DNA from: Amyloporia xantha
Lineage: Eukaryota > Basidiomycota > Agaricomycetes > Polyporales > Adustoporiaceae
Direction of reading: 5' to 3'
Length of the DNA stretch: 64,000 bases
Assembly: GCA_036971615.1 (NCBI GenBank)
Contig: JAYKKR010000012.1
Location: forward strand, 434,001 to 498,000
Positions 9,163 to 21,273 of the stretch are shown one piece after another (within the stretch, counting starts at the first letter, position 1; each line of letters begins with the position of its first letter). Under the pieces are notes generated by a model, which did not search any database, was not told the DNA's origin, and worked only from the letters and a program-made list of their open reading frames with translations. The position numbers and the translations under genes are program-made.

Positions 9163-11453
9163 CTACTGTACGGCAGGAGCTGCGAAGGCACTGAGAACGC
9201 CGTTGAAGTATCGCTTCACTCCGCCCAAGTCATATACAATCCCGCCGACAACACCGTCCGGTCTGACGATGATGATAGTGAGTTTGTCCATGGGTACAGC
9301 ATATCCCGTATACGCATGTCCATCTTGATCCAACAAGACACGACCCACCCCTTCGATCTTCTGAAGCCGTTCGATCGGCTCTTTGTGTGCCAGAGTAAGT
9401 ACGATCGCTGAACGGATTATGTCTGCAAGATATATGCGCAACCCATGCATGATAGGCTCGATCTGACCGATGTCATTGCCGAACAACAGCACGGTGTGGT
9501 GAGCTGGACCAAAGATGTCAAAAAGCGCGATAGCGTCATTGCCTGCAACGTCAATAAGACCAGGTGCATCGGGGGCCCTTTCGCCCGCTCGCACAATGTC
9601 GGAGGCGGAGCGGAGGATGCCGTAGGGGTCGATCGGTCGTAGTTCGCGAGGAGAACGATCGTCGACAACGATCGAACTCCAGCGGTAGTTAACACCTAGC
9701 TGGTTGAGGTGTCCGCCTCTGAACCACGCCTTCTCACTGGTGGAACCGTCCTTTTTGGCTTCCAACGTTTGGTTGAATAGAGTCTTGGATGTCTGAATCA
9801 TTTCAGCTATCACAGGCAGGCGCTCTTCGTTATATGTGTCGAGAAGAGAGGCTGCAGCGAGGCCTTTCTCCACGAGCGCAAGTTTCCAACCGAGGTTGAC
9901 CTTAACAACTACATTTAATTAGATGACCAGTGCTGCTACAGTGATGAGCACCTACCGCATCCTGGACGGAGGAATTCATACCCTTGAAGCAGAACTAAGC
10001 CGACAATACAGCTGCAAATATCGATGGACCTACTTGAGCACCGAACGGGCTATGTACGTGAGCAGCATCTTCCGTCGGGGATTAGCATGTTGCGTGAGAC
10101 CCCATCGCTCAGTTGGAAAGGAACGTACCTCCAGCTACAAAACCGCGCCCCTCGCTGAACTTGTCCACCATGCGTTCGTGCGGCCTGAATTGCCGTTTAG
10201 GTGTGCTCGCAGGATACAATCTTGAGAAGCTCACTTATATTCTGACAGCCATTTAATAGCGCCTACTTCTAGATCGTCCCTACCGGTCCCGGCACGGAGA
10301 GCCTTCACCAGTTCCTCACGATCTGCAACTACTTTCGGGAAGTCCACGTGCCCTCCCAGGAATAGGGCGTAGATACCCTCGTCTTCTCCCGTAGAGACCA
10401 TTGTCACACTGCGCGTATGTGGCGAAAGTTATAATTAGCACAATGCTTGTCCCAGTCGATCACGAAGTATTGACTCACAATATTGTCTCCATGTCACCCC
10501 ACGAGTGCCAATGCTGAGCTAAAGTTAAAGTCCGCACCATCTGTAGATTATGCGACGGACTGACTCACTTTTCGATTCAATCCCCGGACCTCGATGTCCC
10601 CAATAACAAGATGTTCGCTGAGATCCCGCGTATTGCCATTGAAGGAGAGGCCTAGCTGCTTGCGTACAATCCCTGCGCGTAGAATAAGTGGTAGGTATTT
10701 GCCACAAATAAGCAACAGTGCAACCTCGTGCTCCATCGGTTCCTATGAGCCAGCGAGAGACAATGATGTCGGCTGTCTCATTTTCTCCGTCTCTCTTGAC
10801 TACATCAGCCACGACTTGGACATGATCTTGGCTCTGTTCGAAACGGCGTAGTTCTGTACCAAGTTCAACTTGGCATCCATACTTCACCAGGTGAGAACGC
10901 AAGATGGCCTCTGCATGTCCTTGTCCTAACATGACGGCATTGGCCTGGCGACTCATCAACATAAGAATAAGAACGGTCGAGGTGTGGGATGCACTATAAG
11001 TCACGTAGGAAATAGACGTACATGTGGGGTCGATGGTGCAGGTTCCATAGGAGGATCTATCTGGAAGGTGATGAGAATGTCTAATCCTCCAGGCAACTTG
11101 TATATGCACATCGGAGGGACGGCTTGCGCGATCTGGTGCATGTCGGTCCAAACGCCCAAGGCGCTATACAGTTCCTGGGAACGGGGCTACTCATGACATG
11201 AAGTACGATTACTGAGTCGACGAAAACTGTCCAAGACGAGTTAGAGTACCATGATTCCTGCGCCGCGTTGGCCGACACGCGCTCTCTCCTCTTTTTCTAT
11301 CACTCGCACGGGGACACCATTCTTGAGGAGGGTGAGGGCGAGGACAAGGCCCGAAGGACCCGCGCCTACCTACATGGTCGCTGAATCAGCACATGTTCTT
11401 TTCGAATGTATTTCACGTACGATCAGGACTGGAGTACTGAGGGTGGAGACCAT
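9163..11453 (-). CDS. FAD-dependent aromatic monooxygenase, copy D (phenol 2-monooxygenase-like)
   Basis: This is an intact model. The start at 11453 gives MVSTLSTPVLI and a GTACGT donor. Exon 2 (11250-11369, 120 nt) has VGAGPSGLVLALTLLKNGVP and VGQRGAGIM. Later exons give PRSQELYSALGVWTDM, MLGQGHAEAILRSHL, RWLIGTDGARG, VRKQLGLSFNGNTRD, HWHSWGDMETIL, EVGAIKWLSEYK, KFSEGRGFVAG/DAAHVHSPFGAQ (second FAD motif) and GMNSSVQDA. The long last exon has the thioredoxin-fold C-terminal domain (LGVNYRWSSIVVDDR, RAGERAPDAPG, IVRPDGVVGG). The AAG acceptors before DAAHV and GMN are weak but keep the frame. Copy A is its closest relative. Its substrate is unknown. Divergence from C and F suggests a different one. 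Confidence 0.82.
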
Positions 11454-11977
11454 TGTGGACGTCTCTACGCAGCTAAGTGGCGGAGTGATGAACACCAGCT
11501 AGAAGCTGGCTCAGACCTGGGGGCAGCCACCCAGTTAAACGGCATGAGTCATCACGAGACACCGTTCGAAGAAACAAGACTCTCAGACCAGCTGAGAATA
11601 TCTGCCAAATTTCACAGCCAGAAGCCATCAGGTCATCAGATGACCCATTGCGAAGCACACTGAGCAAGACCAGCCTTGCAGGACGGACGATCACAAGTGA
11701 GCAAAAGTAAACAAAGGGAACACCAACACAATAGACTCACGTGTAGTAATACGGCTTTTCACATACGAGATTCGACCATGTTTATCAGATTGGGAGTGCC
11801 AATGTTGCACGGCTGACTGCATGGTTTGCGGGCGACATCCCACAATAGTCATCACGGGATAAAGAGCGGGCGTATCGGACTTACTGAAACATGATATTCT
11901 GGACGTAGTGAAAACAAGGTCGGTAATTATACCGCGTTCTTCGAAAGTATCGTGATAGTCATCATAGATTGAAAATC

Positions 11978-14254
11978 TCACTTTTCAATCGGAATCTCTG
12001 AAAAAATGCCTCCAAAATACGTCTTCAAACCCTCTGGGCCAAGTAAGATACCTCCCACAACGCTATCAGGCCTAATGATAACAAGGGTGAATGCGTCCGT
12101 AGGGACAGCGTATCCCGCATAGGCGTGTCCATGCTGATCGAGCAAAACTTGGGCGAGTCCGTCAAACTTGAACTGCAACAGCGACTGATCACGGGCCAAC
12201 ACGATTGCAGAGCGAATAACCTCTCCAGGATACACCCGCAAATAATGGAGGGCAGATTGAATCTGGCTGATGTCATCGGTGAACAGAAGGACTGTGTGAT
12301 AGGCCACACCAAAGATTTGGAACAAGGATGTTATCTTGCGTGGATCATCTTTGCTGGTGCTCACCTCTACCAAGCCAGGCGCGTCTGGAGCTCTCTCTCC
12401 TGCTCGCACGATGTTGGAGGCAGATCCCCGAGCACCGTACGGATCGACCGGATGCGTTTCTTGCGGAAAGCGTTCGTCGAGAACGATTGAGCTCCAGCGG
12501 TAATCGACGCCCAGCTGATGGAGATGGCCACCTCTGTACCATGCCTTCTCGCTCTTGCTGCCATCTCCTTTTGCTGCAACCGTCTGATCGAACAATTTGC
12601 TAGATGTTTGAAGCATCTCGGCAACGACCGGCAGGCGCTCTTCAGTGTATGTTGTAAGAAGAGACGGAGCAGTGAGTCCTTTCTCGACAAGCGCAAGCTT
12701 CCATGCCAAGTTTGCCTTTGATTAAGGAGTATCAGATTCCATGTATTAACCATACTGTAGACACGTACTGAGTCCTGAACGCTTGAGTTTAGGCCCTGAT
12801 TACAGTTGAGAGCAGACAGTAAGACGCAGGAGCAGGATGAAAAAAAGATTGCCTGACCTGACCACCAAACGGACTGTGAACGTGTGCAGCATCTGTTATT
12901 CAATGTCGACGAATGTGCAAAGATCTCTGGAACCTCAGGACGAACCTCCAGCTAAGAACACGCGACCCTCACCAAATCTATCTACTATCCGTTCGTGGGC
13001 CCTAAGAGCTCTTTAGTGTGTGGATTCCTTACGATGGACGACCAAGAAAGATTCACTTGTATTCGGACAGCCATTTGATGGCGCCTAGCTCCAATTCATT
13101 CCTGCCGGAACCAGCGCGGAGGATCCTTACAAATTCCGAGCGTTCTGCCACAACTTTTGGGAAGTCCATGCGGCCTCCCATGAATAGGGAGTACATGCCC
13201 TTGTCCTCATCTTCAGGTATTGGGCGCAAAGTCAAACTATAAATGGTCAATGAATCAGCATGTCGCTCTCCGATAATGATAGTGGCACCATATCGCACTC
13301 ACAAAATGGTATCGACGTCACCCCATATATGCCAGTGCTATGGTGAAAGTTGCAATCAAAGCACTTCCGGTTCCAAGAGATAGGACGAATGTACCTCGCG
13401 ATTCAATCCCCGAACTTCAATGTCTCCAATAATAAGATGCTGACTCGTATCCCTTTTGCTACCAGGGAAAGACAATCCCAATTCCTTCCGAGAAACCCCT
13501 ATCAATGCGATTGAATGTGAGACATTTGCGCCAGGTGGAGGTGAAGGATGGGTTACCTTTTGCACCATCAGTTCCAACAAGCCAACGACAGACGATAATA
13601 TCATTGACTTCTTCATCTCCTTGTCTCTTCACGACGTGAGCGACGACTGAGTCGGCATGTTGCTCAAAACGGGTCAGCCGAGTGCCAAGTTCGACGTGAC
13701 ATCCATGTTGTGCCAAATGAGAACATAGCACTGACTCCAGATGGTCTTGACCGAGTAGAACCGTATTAACCTGACATTTTGACAATATTGAGAGGATCTC
13801 CTGAGTGGCATTTAGTAGACATACAAAAGGTGTTGACGGAGTAGTTTTGACAGGAGGGTCCAAGTAGAACGTGATAATCGGTTCCACACCGCATGGCATT
13901 TTGTATACACGCATTTGTTGTGGAGGCTTTGCTCCCGCAGCCAGAATATCAGGCCAGACTCCTAGGAGATTGAATAATTCCATAGAACGAGGCTGTATTC
14001 CCTTGCAGATTGTATTAAACGATCCAAACCCACCAAACCGTAGTAGCGTACCATTATGCCTGCACCGCGCTAGCCTACACGCGGTAATTCTTCCTTCTCA
14101 ATTATTCGCACAGAAATCCCATTTTTGAGCAGGGTGAGAGCGGCGACAAGCCCTGCAGGGCCTGCACCCACCTAGAAAGATTACAGGTTAGCACGTAATG
14201 CAACCTCAACGATGTCGTACATACTACAAGGACTGCAGGAAGGGACTGAGACAT
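11978..14254 (-). pseudogene. FAD-dependent aromatic monooxygenase, copy E (one nonsense codon)
   Basis: All exons of a monooxygenase are present, from MSQSLPAVLV (14254; an in-frame ATG at 14284 is an alternative start) to EIPIEK and a stop at 11978. Motifs include VGAGPAG, PRSMELFNLLGVWPDI, LLGQDHLESVLCSHL, RWLVGTDGAKG, RKELGLSFPGSKRD, HWHIWGDVDTIL, LGAIKWLSEYK, DRFGEGRVFLAG/DAAHVHSPFGGQ, GLNSSVQDS and a complete C-terminal domain. In exon 2 (14052-14171, 120 nt, correct length) the Gln of VGQRGAG is replaced by TAG at 14070-14072. Everything downstream is in frame, so the lesion looks young. Translation would stop after about 45 residues. Readthrough or sequencing error cannot be excluded. 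Confidence 0.85.
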
Positions 14255-14700
14255 CACGACGTGCTTCCAAACCGTGGATGACATAAGGAGGTAGTGACCA
14301 GCCGACTATATCTCAGTCCTGACCTTGATTCTAGCTTCAGAAGCAAGCCGTATCACAGCGGGAACACGGAAGTATTACGATATAGATGTCATGGGAAGAG
14401 TAGCATGAGCCCAGATCGACGATAGGAGCGGAGAAGTCAATTATATTACGAATTTTAAGTTTGCTAGAGTTCACGGTGCAAACTGTAAATGGCGCGTAAG
14501 CAAAGGTCACCCTAGGCGTTAGATGACTTACCTAATTGTTATTGATATCTTGGCCCCTCGCATTTTACCATTGTCTGAGCATAGCACATTGCCTTCAATC
14601 AGGACCGAGGTAACGTATCAGGCACGATATCAGAGAGGGGGACATCGATAGGTGAACCGTACACTGCAATACATGACTGTGACAAAAGAGATACAAAGTC
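14255..14700. other. Spacer between copies E and F
   Basis: No gene was recognised in these 446 bp. The last 60 bp before copy F match the 3' flank of copy C (TACATGACTRTGACAAA..AGATA). This is the shared downstream region and may contain the polyadenylation site. Confidence 0.4.
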
Positions 14701-17019
14701 TCACTGTCCATGGCCAGTTGCAGTAGCCGAGAAAATACCTTTGAAATACATCTGCATACCTGCCTGCGTCAATGTGATCCCACCGATAACACCATCAGGC
14801 CTGACAATCACCGCCGTAGGCTGTTCACCAGACACAGCGTAGCCCTCATAGGCGTGTCCATGCCGATCAATCAACGTATCTGTAGCACCGACACCGACTG
14901 ATGCACCGCGCCCATCCTTGGGATAAATGACTACACAGTGAACGAAGTCACGAGGGTACGCCTTGAGACATCCGAGCATGGAATCGATCTTGGCGCTATC
15001 GTCCATGAAGAGGAGCACTGTATGGCGCGAAGGGCGGAAAATCTGGAAGAGGGTGATAGGCTCCGAGGTACCGCCCGCATTGTCTCCTTCGAGTATCGGC
15101 AAGAGGCCAGAAGCATCGGGCGCCCTGTCCCCAGCGCGCAGGCCGTGTCCGCCCTCGTATGAATTCGACATTAAGGTTTGCTTATCATCGACGGTGACAA
15201 CCGTGCGCTCGTCGACGACTATCGAGCTCCACCGATAGTTGACACCGAGCTGCAGGAGCGGCCCGCCTCTGCGCCAAGCCGAGACGTCGTTACCGTCGGC
15301 CTTGGTCTTGATTGTCTTGTTCAACAGCTCGCTCGTCTTCTTGAGCATTTCGGCGATCACTGGAAGACGTTCTTCGGAGTATGTTGACAGCAGGGACGGC
15401 GAGGCTAGGCCCTTCTCGACGAGCGCCAGCTTCCAGCCGAGATTGAACTATGATCAGGACAAGTGTCAGAATAATACCAACGATAGCAATACGGCTCATG
15501 AGATGGTACGAACAGAATCCTGGATGCTCGAGTTGAGCCCCTACATACGACAGGAGAAGCATGGTCAGACATCATAGATTTGGATATTGAATAGCGTCTC
15601 ACCTGAGCGCCTGTAGGACTGTGCACATGGGCAGCGTCTGCGGACCACGAATATCAATCTTTTATACGAAGAGCTTCGCATCATGTGGACACACCTCCAG
15701 CAACGAAGACCCGCCCCTCACCGAACCTATCCACCATCCGAATATTGGGTCTGCGAGTTCGAATTCCATCAGCTCTAGAGCATGCTCAAACAAGTGTAAC
15801 ATCGCATACTAACCTATATGCAGAGATCCATGTGATTTTCCCTACTTCTAAGTCGTCCCGCGTCGTAGAAGAGCGGAGAAGTTTTATGAATTCATCGCGA
15901 TCGGCTACTACCTTCTCATGATCTATTTGACCGCCGGCGGCCATGGCGAATAAATCCTCTTCATCCGCTGGTCGGAGCATCATTCTAACGCGTCAAAATA
16001 TCGACGACGGCACAATCAGCGTTTATAAAAGTGGAGAGAAGACAGCCAGTCACAGTTGGGTTGACACGTCTCCCCACTGGTGCCAATACTACATGAATGC
16101 ATAAGCACAACCTCTCAAGAGGCACGACAGCGTGAAATAGACTTACATCACGATCTAAGCCCTTGATCTGCATGTCACCGATAATCAAGTGTTGCTCCTG
16201 CCCACGCGTCTCCCCCGGAAAGCTCAGCCCCAACTGCTTGCGCACGACACCTGCATGTTAAGCGGCATGATGAAGACAGAGTGCTTGAGATGGTGGAGGT
16301 GTCTTACCTCTGGCACCGTCTGTACCCACGAGCCAGCGAACTGTCACGGTCTCAGGGACCTCATTCCCTTCGACCTTCTTGATAATGTGCGCGACGACAT
16401 GGTCGGCATGTTGCTCAAAGGAACGCAGTTCCACGCCAAGTTCCACGTGGCAATCGTATATGCCCAAATGATCGCGGAGGATGCCTTCAGCCAGATTTTG
16501 ACCAAGGAGACACATGTTAGGCTGCACCATAATCAGCCAGCAGCATAACCTACACAATGGACCGCACAGAAGTCGGCGCGTACTCACATATGGAAGGGAG
16601 GGAGTAGCATCGACCGTAGGCACTACCTGAAACGTCTTGAGTGGTTCGACGCCACCAGGTAGCTTGTACATCCGAATTTGCGACGGAGGACTTGCCCTCG
16701 CATGGATATCTGGCAAAACACCGAGGAAGTTATACAATTCTTGCGAGCGCGGCTAAAGTCGCGCATAGTGCTTCAGCAGTTGAGTAAGAACGGACACGAG
16801 TCTTGCGACACTGACCGATATTCCTGCACCGCGCTGGCCGATATGATAGGTTAGTTCCTTGTCAATGATGCGCACAGGTATCCCGTTCTTGAGCAAGGTC
16901 AAGGCAAGCACAAGGCCTGCGGGACCAGCGCCAGCCTGCAAAGTAGTCATGTAACGTAGGTCGACTTTCATAGATGGCGTACTTACTATGAGGACTGGGA
17001 TCGGTGACTGGGAAGACAT
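14701..17019 (-). CDS. FAD-dependent aromatic monooxygenase, copy F (phenol 2-monooxygenase-like)
   Basis: An intact 11-exon model parallel to copy C, from MSSQSPIPVLI (17019) to TGHGQ and a stop at 14701. The FAD motif GAGPAG and IGQRGAGI are in exon 2. PRSQELYNFLGVLPDIHARA, LGQNLAEGILRDHL, WLVGTDGARG, RKQLGLSFPGETRG, YWHQWGDVSTQL, PNIRMVDRFGEGRVFVAG/DAAHVHSPTGAQ and GLNSSIQDS follow. The last exon carries the thioredoxin-like dimerisation domain (LGVNYRWSSIVVDE to VIVRPDGVIGG). The exon-2 donor is GTCAGT and the exon-6 donor is GTGACT, both usable. It differs from C by scattered substitutions and likely has the same activity. A TATA box lies about 60 bp upstream. The exact phenolic substrate is not readable. 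Confidence 0.86.
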
Positions 17020-17075
17020 GGCCTGAAATCTCGGACTTAGAAAACTGTGGTAGCAGGATCAACCTCACGTCATGT

Positions 17076-17086
17076 CTTATATATAT
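17076..17086 (-). promoter_or_regulatory. TATA box of monooxygenase copy F
   Basis: ATATATATAAG on the minus strand, about 60 bp upstream of the start codon, aligns with the box at 6174-6182 of copy C. Confidence 0.55.
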
Positions 17087-17089
17087 CCC

Positions 17090-17770
17090 TCGCATACCTT
17101 CCTTCTCTAGCGCTCAAATAGAGGGCCCAGAAATGATTGCGCAGTGAGGCGAGCCATTTCACGAATCAACTGCCGATGGCCACGCGTCATGCTGATTAGT
17201 TCGGCCGATATGAGCAGCAGCAAGCAAAATGCGACCTGCAGTCCCAAAGCATGATTTAATTGACATCGATCTATTAGTTGAGTTCATCAATGTGAGACAT
17301 ATTGACGAAATCATGTAGCCGTGACTTCGGCATCGTTGCGCAGCACTTCTAACAGCAGCAAGAAAGTGTCGAACTGTGTGTCGTGATCAGGACGCCACCT
17401 CAATGTAACGAGTGTGGAACATACCAAATAATGGTGATCCACATGACTACTGCGCCGCTAGTATCTTTGTCTTCCATGATTCGGCGCTCACGCGCCCGAG
17501 AGAAAGTAGTTGAGCTTACCTTGAGCTTACTGTTATGGCTGCATACCATGCCTGTATCCCGCTTTCGACGCTCTCTTGTACATCCGTAAATCGCTCCGTC
17601 GAGGTCGCTCTCATCGTAAGCAGAATTAGGTGACGCGTGTCGTGTTGCGAGCAAACGGAATTGAGTCAATCTTTTGATTGAAATCTCCTGGCTCGACAAG
17701 TGCGAAGGCGCACGGAAAAGCCTGTCCTCAGCTCTATTATTCAAGGAACAGAGGCTAGGGCACATCGTGG
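17090..17770. repeat. Duplicated 5'-flank segment, copy 3 (upstream of copy F)
   Basis: It is homologous to 6217-6657 plus 7146-7460, and its first part to 2131-2545. It holds the uninterrupted site (ACCTTGAGCTTACTGTTATGG near 17519) where copy 2 carries the 488-bp element. No conserved reading frame is present. Confidence 0.6.
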
Positions 17771-18211
17771 CAAGTTTAGATTCAGATGATCATAGTCGAA
17801 GGGGCAGACGCCACTTGACCAAACGGCCCAAACCGCAAACCCAACCCTAGCCTGGGGTTCTAAATAGAGTGCAAGCAAAGCATTAACTTGTTTGCCTTTC
17901 GCGAAACATCTCCCGTTAGTTTTAGAACTAGAACAACCCCTTTGGCATGTAATTCTACATGATGTGAATCAAGACTCAACAGGAATATAGACACCAGAAG
18001 AAACCTTCGTAGCGGCTCTTACCGCTAATCTTATCAGATAACGCCATCATTGCTCAAGCCATCCGCAACATCGACATTGTTAACTATACACCACGTCTAC
18101 GCCGTGGCATCTGACAATCGGCGACTATCAGAAGGCTACTGGTGAAGCTTGTTACTGGAACTTGCGGTCGACGCTAGTGCTTAGCGTCGTGTTAGAAGGC
18201 ACACGGGACGC
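17771..18211. other. Intergenic region upstream of the sugar transporter
   Basis: This is a divergent spacer between copy F and the transporter. It holds one CTTATCAGATAA motif (18030-18041), a pair of inverted GATA-factor core sites 170 bp upstream of the transporter start. Nothing else was recognised. Confidence 0.4.
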
Positions 18212-20772
18212 ATGGTATGTCATCAGTCGGCGAATGCGGAATCCCACCGTTTTATGCTGTTCATTCGGTCATTATTGCACGCAGACTCCTCACAGCAGCG
18301 CATACTCAGCAATACCCGACGAAGACTCGGAGAATGTGGTTGCCAACACAGCTTCCCAGCCGTTGCTTCCCCGGGTGAACAGGTTCCACGGCGGGAAGCT
18401 TGTCCTCCAACCGGACGGCCATGGCTACTCATACTCCTATGGACCAAAAGGACTCGCCGGCCTTCTGCACAACTCGTATGCCCTCGGCTGCGCTGTATTT
18501 GTGTCCATCGGCGGACTGTTGTTCGGCTACGATCAAGGTGTCATCGCGAATGTGCTCGTCATGCACAACTTTGTGGAACGCTGGCCCATCGGACCCGTAG
18601 AGAAAGGCATTATGAGTGTGTGATCATCGGGCCTATGCTCACAGCTTCGTTAAATATTGCCGTGAAACAGCTGCGGCGCTCGAGCTAGGCTCCCTACTCG
18701 GCGCACTGTCAGCGGGCGTTCTGGCTGACCGATGCTCACGTCGAGTATCCATTGTATTTGCCTGCGGTATGGTGCATTGCTCGTCCTGAACAAACATCCT
18801 GATCGCTAGAACAGGAGAGCATGTTCATAGTCATTTTCTGCATCGGCTCGGCCTTCCAATTCGGCGCGCAGAGTCTGTTCCACCTCACATTCGGTCGTGC
18901 GGTAGGCGGCATCGGCGTTGGAGCCCTGAGGTACGTGTTTGATTGACCGTGTACTCGCTCTGCTCCCTCCTGACCTTTTGTAATTGTTATAGCATGCTGG
19001 CCCCGCTTTACATGGCTGAAATTAGCCCGCCCGAGGTGCGCGGCTCCCTCATGGCGCTCGAGCAATTCGCCATCGTGCTCGGTGCTGTGCTCGGGTTCTG
19101 GACGGGCTTCTTCACGCGTAATGGTGTGTTCTCTTACAAATGCTTGGGACTCGGGGACTCGGGGAGAAATGTTCACTAAGAGTTGACCCTTCCTTATTCT
19201 AGTTCCTGGCTCCGCCTCTTGGCGCATCCCTCTCGGCGCTCAGCTCGGCCCTGGTATTCTACTCGCAATCGGCTGTCTGTTCTTGCCGCCTTCTCCAAGA
19301 CTGCTAGTCATGCATGGAAGAACGGACGACGCGCTCTGTGCCCTTGCGACGCTGCGTCTGCGCACTCCGGAGGAGAGCGGCTCGGACCCTTTGCTTCAGG
19401 TACGCTTTATATTGCATCGTCTCGTGCATGACCTGCCCCCGCCAAGCGCTCACTGTGCGGAACAAGATCGAGCTGCTGGAGATGCAGACCGAGGCGATGC
19501 TCGTCGCGCAAACAACAAGTAACGCCGTGAAGACGGGGCCATTACGCACAGAGGGCAGGGCGTGGGCTCGACTGTTCGGACACAAGTATCGCAAGCGCAC
19601 CGCCATCGGTGTCATGATGATGTTCTTTCAGCGTGCGTTCGCGGCCCCCCTATTTCGATATTGCATCTTATAAAGGCTGAAATTCTTGCCTGATTGCAGA
19701 ATGGAGCGGGATCAACGCGCTGCTGTATTATGGCCCGACGTTGATGCGCTCACTCGGGATGCAAGGGGACGGCGTCACGCTTGTGGTCTCTGGCGGTATC
19801 GGGATCGTGCAGTTCCTTGCCGTCCTTCCTGCGATTATCTACATTGATAGATCGGGTATGCCGAACCTTCAGTGCGACGTGCGCGCAACCTAACCTGATG
19901 GATATCATTAACAGGTCGAAAGCCGTTATTGAGAGGTGTGTGTCAGGAGCAGAAACTGGTCTGGCTGTCGTAGTGACGAAACATGCAGGCGGCAGTGTGG
20001 TCATGGCTCTGTCGCACTTCTGCATCGCGGTCTTGGTGAGAGTTGCATACAAAGTATCAAATACGATGTTAGGCTCATCGCAGCCCAGGTCCGACAGTTT
20101 GAAGATGACTGGTCCTCACATTCCTGGGCCGCGTGGATATCTGTCGGGTATGTCATCGCGCTGTGATCCAGATTCGAACGCTAACATCAGCCCCATCCTT
20201 TCCCTCCAGATGCGTCTATTTATTCACAGCCGCATACGGTGTGAGCTACGGGCCCATCGGATGGGTTCTCCCGAGCGAGGTGTTCCCACTATCCGTCCGC
20301 AGCAAGGGCGTCTCGCTTTCGACCGCTTCAAACTGGTTCAACAACTGTAGGTCTCGCAGGTCAGCCTAGCCGGTGTTCTCTGACTGATCCTCTCATCCCT
20401 AGTTGTCATCGGCCTAATCACCCCCGAATTGATGGCACTGTCAGCGGCGTAAGTCTTCACTTATATTTGACGTACGTCTCAGGCTGATTCTCCGTGGGCG
20501 GTAGTGGTACCTTCATGGTGTTCGCCACTGCATGCTTCGTTGGCTACCTCTGGTCGACGTATGCCGTGCCTGAAACCGCCAACGTGTCTTTGGAGGAGAT
20601 GGATGCGGTTTTCGGATCTTCTGCGGGTCGTGAGGATATGGAGCTGAAAGAGCAGGTGAGTCTGGTTCATGCGAATGACACTTTTACCCTTATGACTCCT
20701 GTGCAGATCGAGCGTGATCTGGGACTGCACGATCTGGTACGGACGTGGACATCGTCCGAGCGGTATGAGTGA
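18212..20772 (+). CDS. MFS sugar transporter (sugar porter family)
   Basis: This is a 12-TM proton-coupled or facilitative sugar porter of the plasma membrane, in about 13 exons. Motifs in order: FVSIGGLLFGYDQGVI (TM1), LGSLLGALSAGVLADRCSRR, GRAVGGIGVGAL, YMAEISPPEVRGSL, PPSPRLL after TM6, QQWSGINALLYYGPTLM (TM7, substrate path), DRSGRKPLLRG, AAYGVSYGPIGWVLPSEVFP (TM10), RSKGVSLSTASNWFNNF and PETANVSLEEMD. The chosen start ATG (18212-18214) is followed at once by a GTATGT intron (18215-18284). Splicing to ACTCCTCAC gives MTPHSSAYSAIPDEDSENVV, which keeps the frame. An unspliced start at 18162 is possible but gives an odd leader. All junctions close in frame and end ERYE at 20772. The substrate, hexose or another sugar, is not decided by sequence. 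Confidence 0.87.
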
Positions 20773-21273
20773 AGCTATGTGATGATTTTGGTGCCTGAAT
20801 TACAATAATTTTGGAATTAACTTATTGAGAGGAGATACCTGAAGACATAGGATGGAGTAACCCTGTCATATATTGTGATGCACGTATAATACACCGATCG
20901 CTACTTGTAGGTATATAAATATAAGCTTTCATAGGTTTTTCGTCAGTACGGAGTATCTCGTTCATCGGGGTGAGGACATGACCTCATGAATGAAGTATAC
21001 TGGTGACATGTAAGTCTACAAGTTGAGGTCGTGAAGGTGGGGGCGACAAACACATGAGATGATGTACGTAGCGATACCGTAACAATTCAAATCAAACTGG
21101 GGGAATGAGAAGAGCTACACTACTAAAAGTTCCAAATGCAAGAGAGGTAGAGACTGTTGACGTGAGGCAGCGCAAACGAACCGACAGCAGGGACACGGGA
21201 ATCACGAACGATACAAATATACACAGAACGATTGATACCACACCAATGGAACCCATGGAGGCACCTCCTTGCC
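20773..21273. other. Convergent 3' intergenic region
   Basis: The transporter (+) and transportin (-) end toward each other here. The region is AT-rich with short frames only. Both 3' UTRs and polyadenylation signals are expected in it, but none was assigned. Confidence 0.45.

Noticed and set aside
1..17770. A secondary-metabolite biosynthetic cluster
   Set aside because: Only monooxygenase paralogues are present. No synthase, P450, transferase or pathway regulator accompanies them in the window.
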